Below, piece by piece: positions 36,171 to 45,028 of a stretch of DNA of 64,000 nucleotides. Numbering within the stretch: position 1 is the first letter of the stretch; each line of letters begins with the position of its first letter. Origin of the DNA: Rhodocyclus gracilis. GTDB taxonomy: Bacteria > Pseudomonadota > Gammaproteobacteria > Burkholderiales > Rhodocyclaceae. The stretch spans positions 248,001-312,000 of the forward strand of contig NZ_WIXJ01000002.1 of assembly GCF_009617575.1 (NCBI RefSeq), read 5' to 3'. A program made the translations under genes and the position numbers. Below the pieces are notes generated by a model, which worked only from the letters and a program-made list of their open reading frames with translations, had not been told where the DNA came from and did not search any database.

Positions 36171-37280
36171 ATGCCCATCCGCCACGCTTCACGTCCCGCC
36201 ATCCTCACCCTCTCTGTCCTCGTCCTCGCCCTCGCCGCGTGTAACGACGACAAGAAAGCCGGCACGCAGGTCGCTGCCAAGGTTAACAAGGAAGAAATCT
36301 CCGTGCATCAGGTCAACGACGCGCTCGCCCGCGCCGGCAACCTGCCGCCGGAACAGGTCAAAGCGGCCAGCCGGCAAGTGCTCGACCACCTCATCGATCA
36401 GGAATTGCTGGTGCAGAAAGGCATCGACCAGAAGATCGACCGCGATCCGCAGGTCATGAAGGCAATCGAGGCGACGCGGCGCGAAATCATCGCCCGCGCC
36501 ACCCTCGAAAGCACCACCGCGAATGCGCCCAAGGCAACAGCAGCCGAGGTCTCGGAGTTCTACACCAAGCGCCCCGAACTCTTCTCCGAACGGCGCATCT
36601 TCAATCTGCAAGAGCTCACCATCGCCGCGACGCCCAATCTGGTGCCGCGCCTGCAGGAGCAACTGGGCAAAGCGAAAAGCCTCGGCGATATTGCCGCCTG
36701 GCTGAAGAGCGAGAACATTCCCTTCGCCGCCGACAACACCACCAAGGCCGCAGAACAACTGCCGCTCGATCTCCTGCCCCGCTTTCACCAGATGAAGGAC
36801 GGGCAGATCGCCGTCATTCCGGCGCGCGACGGCGTTCTCGTCACCCAGTTGCTCGCCTCGCGCTCGATGCCGCTGGACCTCAAGGCCGCGACGCCCTTCA
36901 TCCAGCAATTCCTGAACAACCAGAAAAAAATCGATCTCTCGAACAACGAGATCAAGCAGTTGCGCCAGCAGGCCAAGATCGAGCTGGTTGGCGAATTCGC
37001 CACGCCGCTGGCCGCCGCAGCACCTACCGCCGCCAACGACGGCAAGCCCGTCACGCCGCCCACCGCGAACGCCGCCCCGACCGCAGGCGCCCCCGCCGCC
37101 ACGCAAAGCGCCTCCACTGCCCCCACCGGCAGCACGCCGGACGGCTCGACCATCGCCGCAGGCAAGCCCACGGCTGCGTCGGCCTCTACCGCCCCTCCCA
37201 CCTCCGCTCTCCCCAGCGCCACCGGCAAGACCAGCAGCAACGCCGCGGCGATGGAAAAGGGTATGGCAGGCCTCAAGTAG
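36171..37280 (+). CDS. epsD: EpsD-type peptidyl-prolyl isomerase lipoprotein
   Basis: This 369-residue protein starts at ATG 36171 with AAGGAC upstream. The signal (ILTLSVLVLALAACN) has a lipobox (LAAC), so it is a lipoprotein. The body is SurA/PrsA-like: a chaperone helix region (KVNKEEISVHQVNDALARAG, VLDHLIDQELLVQKGIDQ), then a parvulin-type domain (FSERRIFNLQELTIAATPNL; LDLLPRFHQMKDGQIAVIPA). The last 100 residues are a Pro/Ala/Thr-rich tail. EpsD-family isomerases sit beside EPS/exosortase genes and are thought to help fold or assemble export proteins. It is the first gene of the main cluster, 29 bp before epsA. Confidence 0.9.
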   Translation: MPIRHASRPAILTLSVLVLALAACNDDKKAGTQVAAKVNKEEISVHQVNDALARAGNLPPEQVKAASRQVLDHLIDQELLVQKGIDQKIDRDPQVMKAIEATRREIIARATLESTTANAPKATAAEVSEFYTKRPELFSERRIFNLQELTIAATPNLVPRLQEQLGKAKSLGDIAAWLKSENIPFAADNTTKAAEQLPLDLLPRFHQMKDGQIAVIPARDGVLVTQLLASRSMPLDLKAATPFIQQFLNNQKKIDLSNNEIKQLRQQAKIELVGEFATPLAAAAPTAANDGKPVTPPTANAAPTAGAPAATQSASTAPTGSTPDGSTIAAGKPTAASASTAPPTSALPSATGKTSSNAAAMEKGMAGLK

Positions 37281-37309
37281 GCCCGCCAGCACCATCACGA
37301 GACAACCCC

Positions 37310-38155
37310 ATGACACGCACCGCCACCATCATCGCTCCCACCGGACGCCCCGCCCCCGGCACCGAGAGTTTTCTCGACCGGCTGTCGATGTCGGAGATCC
37401 GGCGTTTCTTCGCGACGCTGGAAGCGGTCTCGCATATCCGTCTGCCGATCGAGCTACTCGCCTGGCTGCGCGGCGACGTGCAGTCCTTCCTCTCACACGA
37501 GGCGCTGATCATCGTCTGGGGAGACTTCTCGCGCGGGCTGATCCACTACGAAATCCTCTCGGCCAACGGCACCCATGTCGCGCGCCCGGACGAGCGCGCC
37601 GTTCTACCGCTGCTGCAAGGGCTCTTCGAACGCTGGATCGGCAATCGCCGCAAGCCCTTCCACATGACCATCACCTCCAGCCTTTTCGGCTGGCAGAGCT
37701 TGCGTAGCCTGCACCGGGCGTGCGCCGGCGACAGCGAGGCAGATAGCGCCCTCGTGCACGGCATCAAGGACGAACGCCGTCGCCACGATTGCCTTTATGT
37801 GCTGCTCGGCGGCCGCTCCCTGCAATCGCCGCAGGCACTCGAAGCGATCTCGCTGCTCCTGCCCTATCTCGACACTGCGCAACGCCAGGTGACGCACCTG
37901 GCCAGCGCCCAACTGCAGGGCGAAAAACCGCAGGCCGACGCCAGCAACGACGGCGGCCCCGCCACGCTCTCGCCGCGCGAGCTGGAAATCATGGAATGGG
38001 TGAGCAAGGGCAAGACGAACCCCGAGATAGGCATGATCCTCGACATCAGCATGTTTACGGTGAAAAACCACCTCAAGCGGATTTTCAAGAAACTCGACGT
38101 TCTCAACCGCGCACAGGCTGTCGCCAAGTACAAGGCGCTCATCCTCGCGATCTGA
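37310..38155 (+). CDS. epsA: EpsA-type LuxR-family transcriptional regulator
   Basis: This 281-residue regulator has an N-terminal domain of about 200 residues typical of the XrtB/PEP-CTERM-associated EpsA family (ALIIVWGDFSRGLIHYEILS, KPFHMTITSSLFGWQSL). Its C-terminal LuxR helix-turn-helix reads LSPRELEIMEWVSKGKTNPE, then MFTVKNHLKRIFKKLDVLNR. There is no receiver domain with a phosphorylatable Asp. Given its place between epsD and the FxDxF PEP-CTERM gene, it likely controls the eps and PEP-CTERM genes. The repeated GGACTACGCCC sites are candidate targets; this link is inference. Confidence 0.9.
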   Translation: MTRTATIIAPTGRPAPGTESFLDRLSMSEIRRFFATLEAVSHIRLPIELLAWLRGDVQSFLSHEALIIVWGDFSRGLIHYEILSANGTHVARPDERAVLPLLQGLFERWIGNRRKPFHMTITSSLFGWQSLRSLHRACAGDSEADSALVHGIKDERRRHDCLYVLLGGRSLQSPQALEAISLLLPYLDTAQRQVTHLASAQLQGEKPQADASNDGGPATLSPRELEIMEWVSKGKTNPEIGMILDISMFTVKNHLKRIFKKLDVLNRAQAVAKYKALILAI

Positions 38156-38377
38156 TTTTTAATAGCAGCGCGACATACGCGCAACACATTAAAAATAACT
38201 GACATTCGTTTATTACTTTATGTTGTAGCGCAAAAGAGCTACTAACAACTTATCTAACCATTTCTTATGTTTTTACGAGTCTGATAAGGCCATTTCGCGG
38301 AACGCGAAAACTACCTAGGATCAAGGAGCATTGCCCCGTTTTTTTCTCCTTAATCCCTACTTTCAAGGAACCTGACC
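38156..38377 (+). promoter_or_regulatory. AT-rich upstream region with hairpin
   Basis: This 222-bp gap is clearly more AT-rich than the genes around it. It holds a perfect hairpin TTTCGCG-GAA-CGCGAAA (38293-38309) directly followed by ACTACCTAGGATCAAGGAG. The ACTAC part resembles the GGACTACGCC motif only loosely. It also has GTAGC/GCTAC arms near 38226-38243. It probably contains the promoter and leader of the FxDxF PEP-CTERM gene. Confidence 0.45.
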
Positions 38378-38911
38378 ATGACTCACTCGCTCCGCAAGAA
38401 GGCAGTCGGCGTTGCCGTCATGCTTGGCCTCGCTGCGGCCTCGCTGGCCCCGCTTCAGGCCTCCGCCACGACCTACGACCTTGGCGTGAACCCCAGCTTT
38501 GCCGACACCGTCACCTACAAGGTGAAGGGCACGTTTGAGGACCTCTTCACGTTCACGCTGAATCCGGCCGCCGACCTGGCCGCACAGGGCGTGGCGCTCA
38601 ACTTCACGAAGTTCTCGAACATCACTGGCGGAACGTTCCAGCTCTTCTCGGGCATTCCGGGATCCAAGCAGGCGACCAGCATCGGCACCTCAGTCTCGCT
38701 GAACAACATCGAGCACGACTACTTCAAGCTCAGCAGCGGCGACTACTTCTTCAACGTGCGCGGCAAGGTGGACGGCACGGGCGGTGGCTCCTACATCTTC
38801 TCGCTGGTTGCCACGCCGGTGCCCGAACCCGGCGAATGGGCGCTGCTGCTCTCCGGGCTTGGCCTGATCGGCACCATGATTCGCCGGCGCAGCCGGTCGC
38901 TGGGTGCCTGA
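38378..38911 (+). CDS. FxDxF family PEP-CTERM protein
   Basis: This 177-residue protein has a signal peptide (LRKKAVGVAVMLGLAAASLA, cleaved near ASA). The family's FxDxF motif appears as FEDLF within VKGTFEDLFTFTL. The tail VPEPGEWALLLSGLGLIGTM is followed by IRRRSRSLGA. The 'GEW' variant after PEP is common for this family. It has its own leader upstream and a terminator downstream, so it can be expressed apart from the eps genes on both sides. The position between epsA and epsE suggests a matrix protein under the same control. Confidence 0.92.
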   Translation: MTHSLRKKAVGVAVMLGLAAASLAPLQASATTYDLGVNPSFADTVTYKVKGTFEDLFTFTLNPAADLAAQGVALNFTKFSNITGGTFQLFSGIPGSKQATSIGTSVSLNNIEHDYFKLSSGDYFFNVRGKVDGTGGGSYIFSLVATPVPEPGEWALLLSGLGLIGTMIRRRSRSLGA

Positions 38912-38963
38912 GCATCACCACCGGACGTCCTGCCACCGGTAGTACTGGCACACACGACCTGCG

Positions 38964-38987
38964 AACGGCGACGCAAGTCGCCGTTTT
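38964..38987 (+). terminator. Rho-independent terminator
   Basis: The stem AACGGCGAC with loop GCAA and arm GTCGCCGTT runs into TTTT, about 50 bp after the FxDxF PEP-CTERM gene. It isolates that gene from epsE downstream. Confidence 0.85.
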
Positions 38988-39162
38988 CATTAAAAGCGCT
39001 TTATTTACCAACATTTATTTCCATTCGCATATCGACAGAGCAATGGTCTGGTAACAAAGAATTCGTACCATCTCCGGACCCCGCCGGAGCCCCATGAAGC
39101 ATCAGAAATGGGGCGCTTACGCCACGATTTCCTTTCACCGCCCTGTTTTTGAATCGACGACG

Positions 39163-39966
39163 ATGCCACGCTTACTCTCTGTACTGCTGTTTGCCCTGCT
39201 GACGCTGCTGGCGCCGCTGACGCGCGCGGCCGACCCAAGCGCCGACTACCGCCTTGGCGCGGGCGACGCGATTCGCGTGCAGGTCTTCCAGAATCCCGAT
39301 CTGACCATCGAGGCGCGTGTCGCCGAAGGGGGCACGATCACTTATCCGCTGGTGGGCGCCGTCAAGCTCGGCGGACTGGCGATCTCCGAGGCCGAAAGCA
39401 CCATTGCCGACGCCCTGCGCCTGGGCGGCTTCGTGCAGCAACCGCAGGTCAACATTGTCCTGCTGCAAGTGCGGGGCAATCAGGTCGCCGTGCTCGGCCA
39501 GGTCAACCGGCCCGGACGTTTCCCGCTCGAAACGACCAACACCCGCGTCAGCGACATGCTCGCTGCGGCGGGCGGCGCGACCGTCGGTGGTGACGACATC
39601 GCCATCCTGATCGGCCTGCGCGACGGCAAGCCCTACCGCAAGGTCATCGACGTTCCGTCGCTCTATCTCGACGAAAACTCGCAGGACGACATCACCGTTG
39701 CCGGCGGCGACAGCATCTACGTCCACCGCGCGCCCGTCTATTACATCTACGGCGAAGCGCAGCGCCCCGGTGCCTACCGCGTCGAGCGTGGCATGACCGT
39801 CATGCAGGCGCTGGCAATGGGCGGCGGCCCGACGATCCGCGGTAGCGAATGGTGGCTGCGGCTGCATCGCAAAAGCGCCGACGGCAGCATCGAAAAAATC
39901 TCGCCCAAGCTGACCGATCCGGTCCTGCCCAATGACGTGATCTACGTCCGCGAAAGTCTCTTTTAA
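39163..39966 (+). CDS. epsE: Polysaccharide export protein EpsE
   Basis: This 267-residue Wza-family protein starts at 39163, giving signal peptide MPRLLSVLLFALLTLLAPLT. Residues about 28-110 are the export (Poly_export) domain (YRLGAGDAIRVQVFQNPDLT, EGGTITYPLVGAVKLGGL). Two SLBB-like regions follow (NQVAVLGQVNRPGRFPLE; VYYIYGEAQRPGAYRVERG). No lipobox Cys is seen at the cleavage site, unlike E. coli Wza. It should form the outer-membrane or periplasmic exit for the polysaccharide. It is 12 bp before epsF. Confidence 0.93.
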   Translation: MPRLLSVLLFALLTLLAPLTRAADPSADYRLGAGDAIRVQVFQNPDLTIEARVAEGGTITYPLVGAVKLGGLAISEAESTIADALRLGGFVQQPQVNIVLLQVRGNQVAVLGQVNRPGRFPLETTNTRVSDMLAAAGGATVGGDDIAILIGLRDGKPYRKVIDVPSLYLDENSQDDITVAGGDSIYVHRAPVYYIYGEAQRPGAYRVERGMTVMQALAMGGGPTIRGSEWWLRLHRKSADGSIEKISPKLTDPVLPNDVIYVRESLF

Positions 39967-39978
39967 GGAACGCCCGGC

Positions 39979-41394
39979 ATGACACTGCAACAGTTCCTGC
40001 TCATCCTGCGCGCCCGCGCCCGCATCATCCTCTACACGCTGCTGGGGGTCGTTGCCCTGACGCTCATCGTCAGCCTGCTGCTCCCCAAGCAATACACCGC
40101 CAGCACCGCCGTCGTGCTCGACGTGAAATCGCCCGATCCGGTCGCCGGCATGGTGCTGCCGGGGCTCATGGCACCGGGCTACATGGCCACGCAGGTCGAC
40201 ATCGTCAACAGCGACCGCGTCGCCCAGCGCGTCGTCAAGCTGCTGCACATGGACGAAAACCCGAAGATCCGCGCGCAGTGGCAGGAAGCCACCGAAGGGC
40301 GTGGCGACCTCGTCTCCTGGCTCGGCGAACTGCTGCAGAAGAAGCTCAACGTCAAACCGTCGCGCGAGAGCAACGTCATCAACATCTCGTTCAGCGGCAG
40401 CGACCCGGCGTTTGCCGCCGCCGTCACCAACGCCTTCGCCCAGGCCTTCATCGATGTCAGCCTCGAACTCAAGGTCGAGCCGGCCCGCCAGTATTCGACA
40501 TGGTTCGACGAGCAGACCAAGCTCCAGCGCAGCAAGCTTGAAGCGGCGCAGGCGGCGCTCTCCGCCTATCAGCAGAAGACCGGCATCGTCGCCACCGACG
40601 AGCGCCTCGACTACGAAACGGCCAAGCTCAACGAGCTTTCCAGCCAGCTCACCAACGTGCAGGCGCAGACCAGCGACAGCCACAGCAAGCAAAAGTCGGC
40701 GGGCGGCTCCGAAACGCTGACCGAAGTGATCCAGAACCCGCTCATCAACAACCTGAAATCGGACATCGCCCGCCTCGAAGCCAAGCAGCAGGAAAGCAGC
40801 ATCAACCTCGGCAAGAACCACCCGCAGACGGTGCGCAACGCCTCCGAAATCGTCTCGCTGAAAGAGCGACTGGCCGTCGAAACGAGCAAGATTTCCGGCA
40901 GCCTCAGCACCTCGTATCAAGTCGGCAAACAGAAGGAAAAAGAGCTGCTCGAAGCCATCGACGCGCAAAAGGCGCGCCTCCTCGACATCAGCCAGCAACG
41001 CGACGCCATCAACGTCCTCAAGCGCGACGTCGAAACCGCGCAACGTGCCTTCGAGGCCGTCAGCCAGCGCGCCTCGCAGACGCGCCTCGAAAGCCAGTCG
41101 GTGCAGACCAATCTGGCGGTGCTCAACCCCGCCATCGAGCCGCCCGAAGCGTCGTCGCCGAAGCTTCTCCTCAACCTCATCCTGTCCGTCTTCATCGGCA
41201 CCCTGCTCGGCGTCGGTGCCGCAATGGCGCTCGAACTCGGCAATCGCCGCATCCGCTCCGCCGCCGATCTGAGCGACGCCATCAAGCTGCCCCTCCTCGC
41301 CAGCATCGGCTCGACGCACGCGCCTCCGACGCTGCGCGAAACGCTGCTGTCTTTCTTTGCCTGGCGCAAACGGCCGCTGGCCCTCGCGCGCTGA
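39979..41394 (+). CDS. epsF: Chain-length determinant protein EpsF
   Basis: This 471-residue Wzz-family inner-membrane co-polymerase has a first membrane helix near residues 17-37 (ARIILYTLLGVVALTLIVSL). A long periplasmic coiled-coil region follows (QTKLQRSKLEAAQAALSAYQ; NLKSDIARLEAKQQESSINL). The second membrane helix is near 400 (LLLNLILSVFIGTLLGVGAA). By family knowledge it sets polymer length together with the EpsG kinase encoded 13 bp downstream and couples synthesis to the EpsE exporter. Confidence 0.93.
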   Translation: MTLQQFLLILRARARIILYTLLGVVALTLIVSLLLPKQYTASTAVVLDVKSPDPVAGMVLPGLMAPGYMATQVDIVNSDRVAQRVVKLLHMDENPKIRAQWQEATEGRGDLVSWLGELLQKKLNVKPSRESNVINISFSGSDPAFAAAVTNAFAQAFIDVSLELKVEPARQYSTWFDEQTKLQRSKLEAAQAALSAYQQKTGIVATDERLDYETAKLNELSSQLTNVQAQTSDSHSKQKSAGGSETLTEVIQNPLINNLKSDIARLEAKQQESSINLGKNHPQTVRNASEIVSLKERLAVETSKISGSLSTSYQVGKQKEKELLEAIDAQKARLLDISQQRDAINVLKRDVETAQRAFEAVSQRASQTRLESQSVQTNLAVLNPAIEPPEASSPKLLLNLILSVFIGTLLGVGAAMALELGNRRIRSAADLSDAIKLPLLASIGSTHAPPTLRETLLSFFAWRKRPLALAR

Positions 41395-41407
41395 CCGGAG
41401 CCCGATC

Positions 41408-42283
41408 ATGCAACTTCTGGAACCTTCCGTTTTTGCCAAGACGCCGGGCGGCAGCACCTCCATCGGCGCCCTGCTCATCGATGCCGGCCGGCTTTCCGCC
41501 GACAACGCCGAGCGCATCCTTCGCGTGCAGAAAGAACAGGGCAAACGCTTTGGCGACGCCGCCATCGAACTCGGACTACTCACCGAAGACGACATCCGCT
41601 TCGCCCTCTCCTACCAGTTCGACTATCCCTACCTGCCGGCCGGCGACAGCAGCCTGAGCACTGAACTGGTCGCCGCCTACGCCCCGCACAGCCCGACGGT
41701 CGAACAATTGCGCGCCCTGCGCAGCCAGCTGATGCTGCGCTGGTTCGACGTTGAAGCCAACAACCGCTGCCTCGCCATCGTCAGCCCCGGCAGCGGCGAA
41801 GGCCGAAGCTTCATCGCCGCCAATCTCGCCATCGTCTTCTCGCAACTCGGAGAACGCACGCTGCTGATCGACGCCGACCTGCGCCAGCCTCGCCAGCACG
41901 AGCTTTTCAAGCTCGGCAACAGCCAGGGGCTCTCCGGCCTGCTCGCCGGTCGCAATGGCGAAGAAGCGGTCGTCCGCCTGCCCAGCCTGCGCTCGCTGTC
42001 GGTGCTGCCGGCCGGTGCCGTGCCGCCGAATCCGCAAGAGCTGCTAGGTCGGCCGCAGTTTGCCGAAGTGCTCGCCTCACTCGCCCGCGACGTCGACGTC
42101 GTCATCCTCGACACGCCCGCCGCTGCGACGTGCGCCGAAGCGCAAGCCATCGCCGTACGCGCGGGCGCTGCCGTGCTGCTCGCCCGCAAGAACGTCAGCA
42201 GCGTCACGCAGCTCACGACGCTCACCCGTCACTTGCAGCAGGCCGGGGCGACGCTGGTGGGATCGGTGCTGAACGACCTCTGA
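41408..42283 (+). CDS. epsG: Chain-length tyrosine kinase EpsG with MshEN-like N-terminus
   Basis: This 291-residue cytoplasmic partner of EpsF starts at 41408. The kinase half has a P-loop (SPGSGEGRSFIAANLA), in which the usual Lys is Arg, a Walker A' (LLIDADLRQPRQH) and a Walker B (VVILDTPAA). It lacks a C-terminal tyrosine cluster. Residues 18-41 and 47-70 are two 24-residue motifs of the RLGxxLLxxGLLxxxxLxxxLxxQ type with a 5-residue spacer (KEQGK). This is the layout of MshEN domains, which bind cyclic-di-GMP in other proteins. The second motif is nearly ideal (RFGDAAIELGLLTEDDIRFA...Q), while the first starts with Ser instead of Arg. Confidence 0.9.
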   Translation: MQLLEPSVFAKTPGGSTSIGALLIDAGRLSADNAERILRVQKEQGKRFGDAAIELGLLTEDDIRFALSYQFDYPYLPAGDSSLSTELVAAYAPHSPTVEQLRALRSQLMLRWFDVEANNRCLAIVSPGSGEGRSFIAANLAIVFSQLGERTLLIDADLRQPRQHELFKLGNSQGLSGLLAGRNGEEAVVRLPSLRSLSVLPAGAVPPNPQELLGRPQFAEVLASLARDVDVVILDTPAAATCAEAQAIAVRAGAAVLLARKNVSSVTQLTTLTRHLQQAGATLVGSVLNDL

Positions 42284-42307
42284 GCCTCGCACGACTCCAC
42301 ACATCCC

Positions 42308-43204
42308 ATGGCCATTGACGCCCCTTTCCTGACGCAACGCGACGACGCGCGCTGGCTGGTCTGGCTGCCCATCGTCGCCGGTCTGCTCGCGCTCTACCTG
42401 CCGACGCTGGTCGATCTGTTTCAGGGCATCTGGAGCAGCGACGAGCAAAAGCATGGCCCCATCGTCCTTGGCATCGCCTGCTGGCTCGCCTGGCGCAAGT
42501 GGCCGGCGATGTGGCAGGCGAGCGAACACAGCCGTGGTTCATTAGCTGGCTGGCCGCTTTTCCTGATTGGCCTCGCGCTTTACGCGGTGGGGCGATCGCA
42601 GGACATCCAACTGGTCGAAGTCGGTTCGGTCATCTGGCTGCTGGCTGCCATCCTGCTCCTCACCCGCGGGCCACAGGCATTGAAAGCGCAATGGTTTGCC
42701 CTCTTTTTCATGCTGTTCATGATTCCGCTACCTGGCGCCTTCGTCGACACCGTCACCATGCCGATGAAGATGGCCGTCTCCTACGCAGCAGAACAAGTGC
42801 TCTTCTGGCTTGGCTACCCCATCGCACGCAGCGGCGTCATTCTGCAGATCGGCCAGTACAAGTTGCTCGTCGCCGACGCCTGTGCCGGCTTGCACACGCT
42901 TTTTACCCTTGAAGCGCTCGGCTTGCTCTACCTCAACGTCGTCCGGCACGACTCGCTGTTCCGCAACGTCGCGCTGGCCTGTTGTATCGTGCCGATCTCC
43001 TTCACGGCGAACGTCATCCGCGTGATGGTCCTGACGCTCATCACCTATCACTTCGGCGATGAAGCGGGCCAAGGATTTCTGCATGGTTTCGCCGGCATGG
43101 TGCTGTTCCTCACCGCACTGCTGCTGATCATCGGCGTCGATTCCCTGCTACATGCCGCCACACGGCGTCATCGGCAAGCCGATAGCCCTTTGGCCCGGCG
43201 TTGA
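42308..43204 (+). CDS. xrtB: Exosortase B
   Basis: This 298-residue protein with about eight membrane helices is the transpeptidase-like enzyme thought to cut PEP-CTERM tails and transfer the protein to an envelope carrier. The catalytic set is present: C192 in VADACAGLHT, R238 in NVIRVMVLT and H259 in LHGFAG. The N-terminal QKHGPIVLGIACWLAWRK is typical of exosortases. It lies between epsG and epsI as in other XrtB loci. All six PEP-CTERM proteins in this window are potential substrates. Confidence 0.95.
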   Translation: MAIDAPFLTQRDDARWLVWLPIVAGLLALYLPTLVDLFQGIWSSDEQKHGPIVLGIACWLAWRKWPAMWQASEHSRGSLAGWPLFLIGLALYAVGRSQDIQLVEVGSVIWLLAAILLLTRGPQALKAQWFALFFMLFMIPLPGAFVDTVTMPMKMAVSYAAEQVLFWLGYPIARSGVILQIGQYKLLVADACAGLHTLFTLEALGLLYLNVVRHDSLFRNVALACCIVPISFTANVIRVMVLTLITYHFGDEAGQGFLHGFAGMVLFLTALLLIIGVDSLLHAATRRHRQADSPLARR

Positions 43205-43208
43205 TGCC

Positions 43209-43895
43209 ATGAATGTCTGGCTGCGTAACCTCATCCTGCTCGTCCTGATGCTTGCCACCTCAGGCATTGCCGTCGCCCTGCGCCCTTCACAGAAAATCGC
43301 CGACCAAGGGCCGAAGGTCGATCTTGAAACGATGATTCCGCGAGCCTTCGACAACTGGCACGAAGACACGCAAGCCCCTGCCGTCATCGCGGATCCGCAG
43401 CAAAAAGAACTGCTCGAAAAGATCTACAACCAGACGCTCTCACGCACCTACGTCAACACGGATGGCTACCGGATCATGCTCGCCATCGCCTATGGCAGCG
43501 AGCAAAGCAGCACGATGAAAGTCCATAAGCCGGAGATCTGCTATCCGGCGCAGGGTTTCACGCTGGAACGTAAGAGCAGCGGAACCCTCGCCCTCGCCGG
43601 CGGCAGCATCCCCGCCACACGCATTCTCGCCACCCTCGGCCAGCGCAGCGAACCAGTGACGTATTGGACGACGATCGGCGATCACGTCGTACGCAGCCGC
43701 TTCAACCGCAAACTCGTCGAAATCGGTTACGGCCTCACCGGAAAGATACCGGACGGTCTGCTGGTTCGAATTTCGTCCATCGATCACGACACAGACAAAG
43801 CCTATGAGATCCAGAACGGATTCGCCGCGCAGATGCTGAACGCTCTCAGCCCTGCAAGCCAGCAACGACTCATCGGCTCACTGGAAAGCAATTAA
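43209..43895 (+). CDS. epsI: Exosortase-associated protein EpsI
   Basis: This 228-residue protein has one N-terminal membrane anchor (WLRNLILLVLMLATSGIAVA) and an EpsI domain outside the membrane. Motifs include PRAFDNWHEDT near residue 45 and MKVHKPEICYPAQGFTLER near 105, with the Cys-Tyr-Pro pattern typical of the family. It starts 4 bp after xrtB. EpsI proteins are fused or adjacent to exosortases in many genomes. Their exact role is unknown, though they are needed with the exosortase in some EPS systems. Confidence 0.93.
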   Translation: MNVWLRNLILLVLMLATSGIAVALRPSQKIADQGPKVDLETMIPRAFDNWHEDTQAPAVIADPQQKELLEKIYNQTLSRTYVNTDGYRIMLAIAYGSEQSSTMKVHKPEICYPAQGFTLERKSSGTLALAGGSIPATRILATLGQRSEPVTYWTTIGDHVVRSRFNRKLVEIGYGLTGKIPDGLLVRISSIDHDTDKAYEIQNGFAAQMLNALSPASQQRLIGSLESN

Positions 43896-43898
43896 CCC

Positions 43899-45023
43899 AT
43901 GAACAGCTCACACCCGACTGGCGATTTACTCTCTGGCCACGGCAAGGTTGCCCTGATTACCGGAATTACCGGGCAGGATGGCGCCTATCTCGCCGACTTT
44001 CTCCTGCAAAAAGGCTACATCGTTCATGGCATAAAGCGACGTGCCTCGCTATTCAATACCGACCGGATCGATCACCTTTACCAGGACCCGCATGTATCAC
44101 ACAGGAATTTCATCCTGCACTACGGCGATCTGACGGATTCCACCAATCTGATACGGATCATCCAGCAAGTCCAGCCAGACGAGCTATATAACCTCGCCGC
44201 CATGAGTCACGTCGCCGTCAGCTTCGACACGCCGGAATACACAGCCAACGCCGACGGCATTGGCACCCTGCGTCTGCTCGAAGCGATTCGCATCCTCGGA
44301 CTGGAGAAAAAAACCCGTTTTTACCAGGCCTCGACCAGCGAGCTTTATGGTCTGGTTCAAGAAACGCCACAACGGGAGACGACACCGTTTTATCCACGCA
44401 GCCCCTATGCCGTCGCCAAGCTCTATGCGTACTGGATCACCGTAAATTACCGCGAGGCTTATGGCATCTACGCCTGCAACGGCATTCTCTTCAACCATGA
44501 ATCACCGCTGCGTGGAGAAACCTTCGTCACGCGCAAGATTACCCGCGCCCTCGCCCGGATAAAACTCGGCCTGCAGGACTGCCTGTATCTGGGCAATCTC
44601 GATTCCCTGCGGGACTGGGGACATGCGCGCGACTACGTCGAAATGCAATGGCTGATGCTGCAACAAGCCCACGCAGACGATTTTGTGATCGCCACCGGCG
44701 TGCAGTACAGCGTTCGTCACCTCGTCGAGATCGCCGGAGCAGCACTTGGTTTGAAAATCTCCTGGCGGGGAAGTGGCGTCAACGAAACCGGTAGCACACC
44801 GGATGGAAAAACCATCATCCGCGTCGACCCACGCTATTTCCGCCCGACCGAAGTGGAAACACTACTCGGCGATCCACGGAAGGCACACGCCAAACTCGGC
44901 TGGGCGCCCAAAACAAGTTTTACCGAACTGGTCTCTGAAATGGTCACCGAAGACCTTAAAAGCGCCGAGCGTGACGAACTCGTCAAAAAGCACGGATACA
45001 CAACGTTTGACTATAACGAGTAG
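43899..45023 (+). CDS. gmd: GDP-mannose 4,6-dehydratase
   Basis: This 374-residue enzyme of the extended short-chain dehydrogenase family converts GDP-mannose to GDP-4-keto-6-deoxymannose. It has the NADP-binding motif [20 protein letters not shown] near residue 18, and the catalytic Tyr and Lys in [29 protein letters not shown] and [13 protein letters not shown] are signatures of this enzyme. Together with the GDP-fucose synthase two genes later it makes GDP-L-fucose. The three genes from here to 46616 look less GC-rich than their neighbours. Confidence 0.96.
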   Translation: MNSSHPTGDLLSGHGKVALITGITGQDGAYLADFLLQKGYIVHGIKRRASLFNTDRIDHLYQDPHVSHRNFILHYGDLTDSTNLIRIIQQVQPDELYNLAAMSHVAVSFDTPEYTANADGIGTLRLLEAIRILGLEKKTRFYQASTSELYGLVQETPQRETTPFYPRSPYAVAKLYAYWITVNYREAYGIYACNGILFNHESPLRGETFVTRKITRALARIKLGLQDCLYLGNLDSLRDWGHARDYVEMQWLMLQQAHADDFVIATGVQYSVRHLVEIAGAALGLKISWRGSGVNETGSTPDGKTIIRVDPRYFRPTEVETLLGDPRKAHAKLGWAPKTSFTELVSEMVTEDLKSAERDELVKKHGYTTFDYNE

Positions 45024-45028
45024 GAATC

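Noticed and set aside
38941-38980. Possible sigma-54 promoter (TGGCAC) before epsE
   Set aside because: The second half TTGC is not at the required spacing, and the site overlaps a terminator.
39172-41595. An 807-codon - strand frame opposite epsE and epsF
   Set aside because: Shadow of well-recognised export genes.
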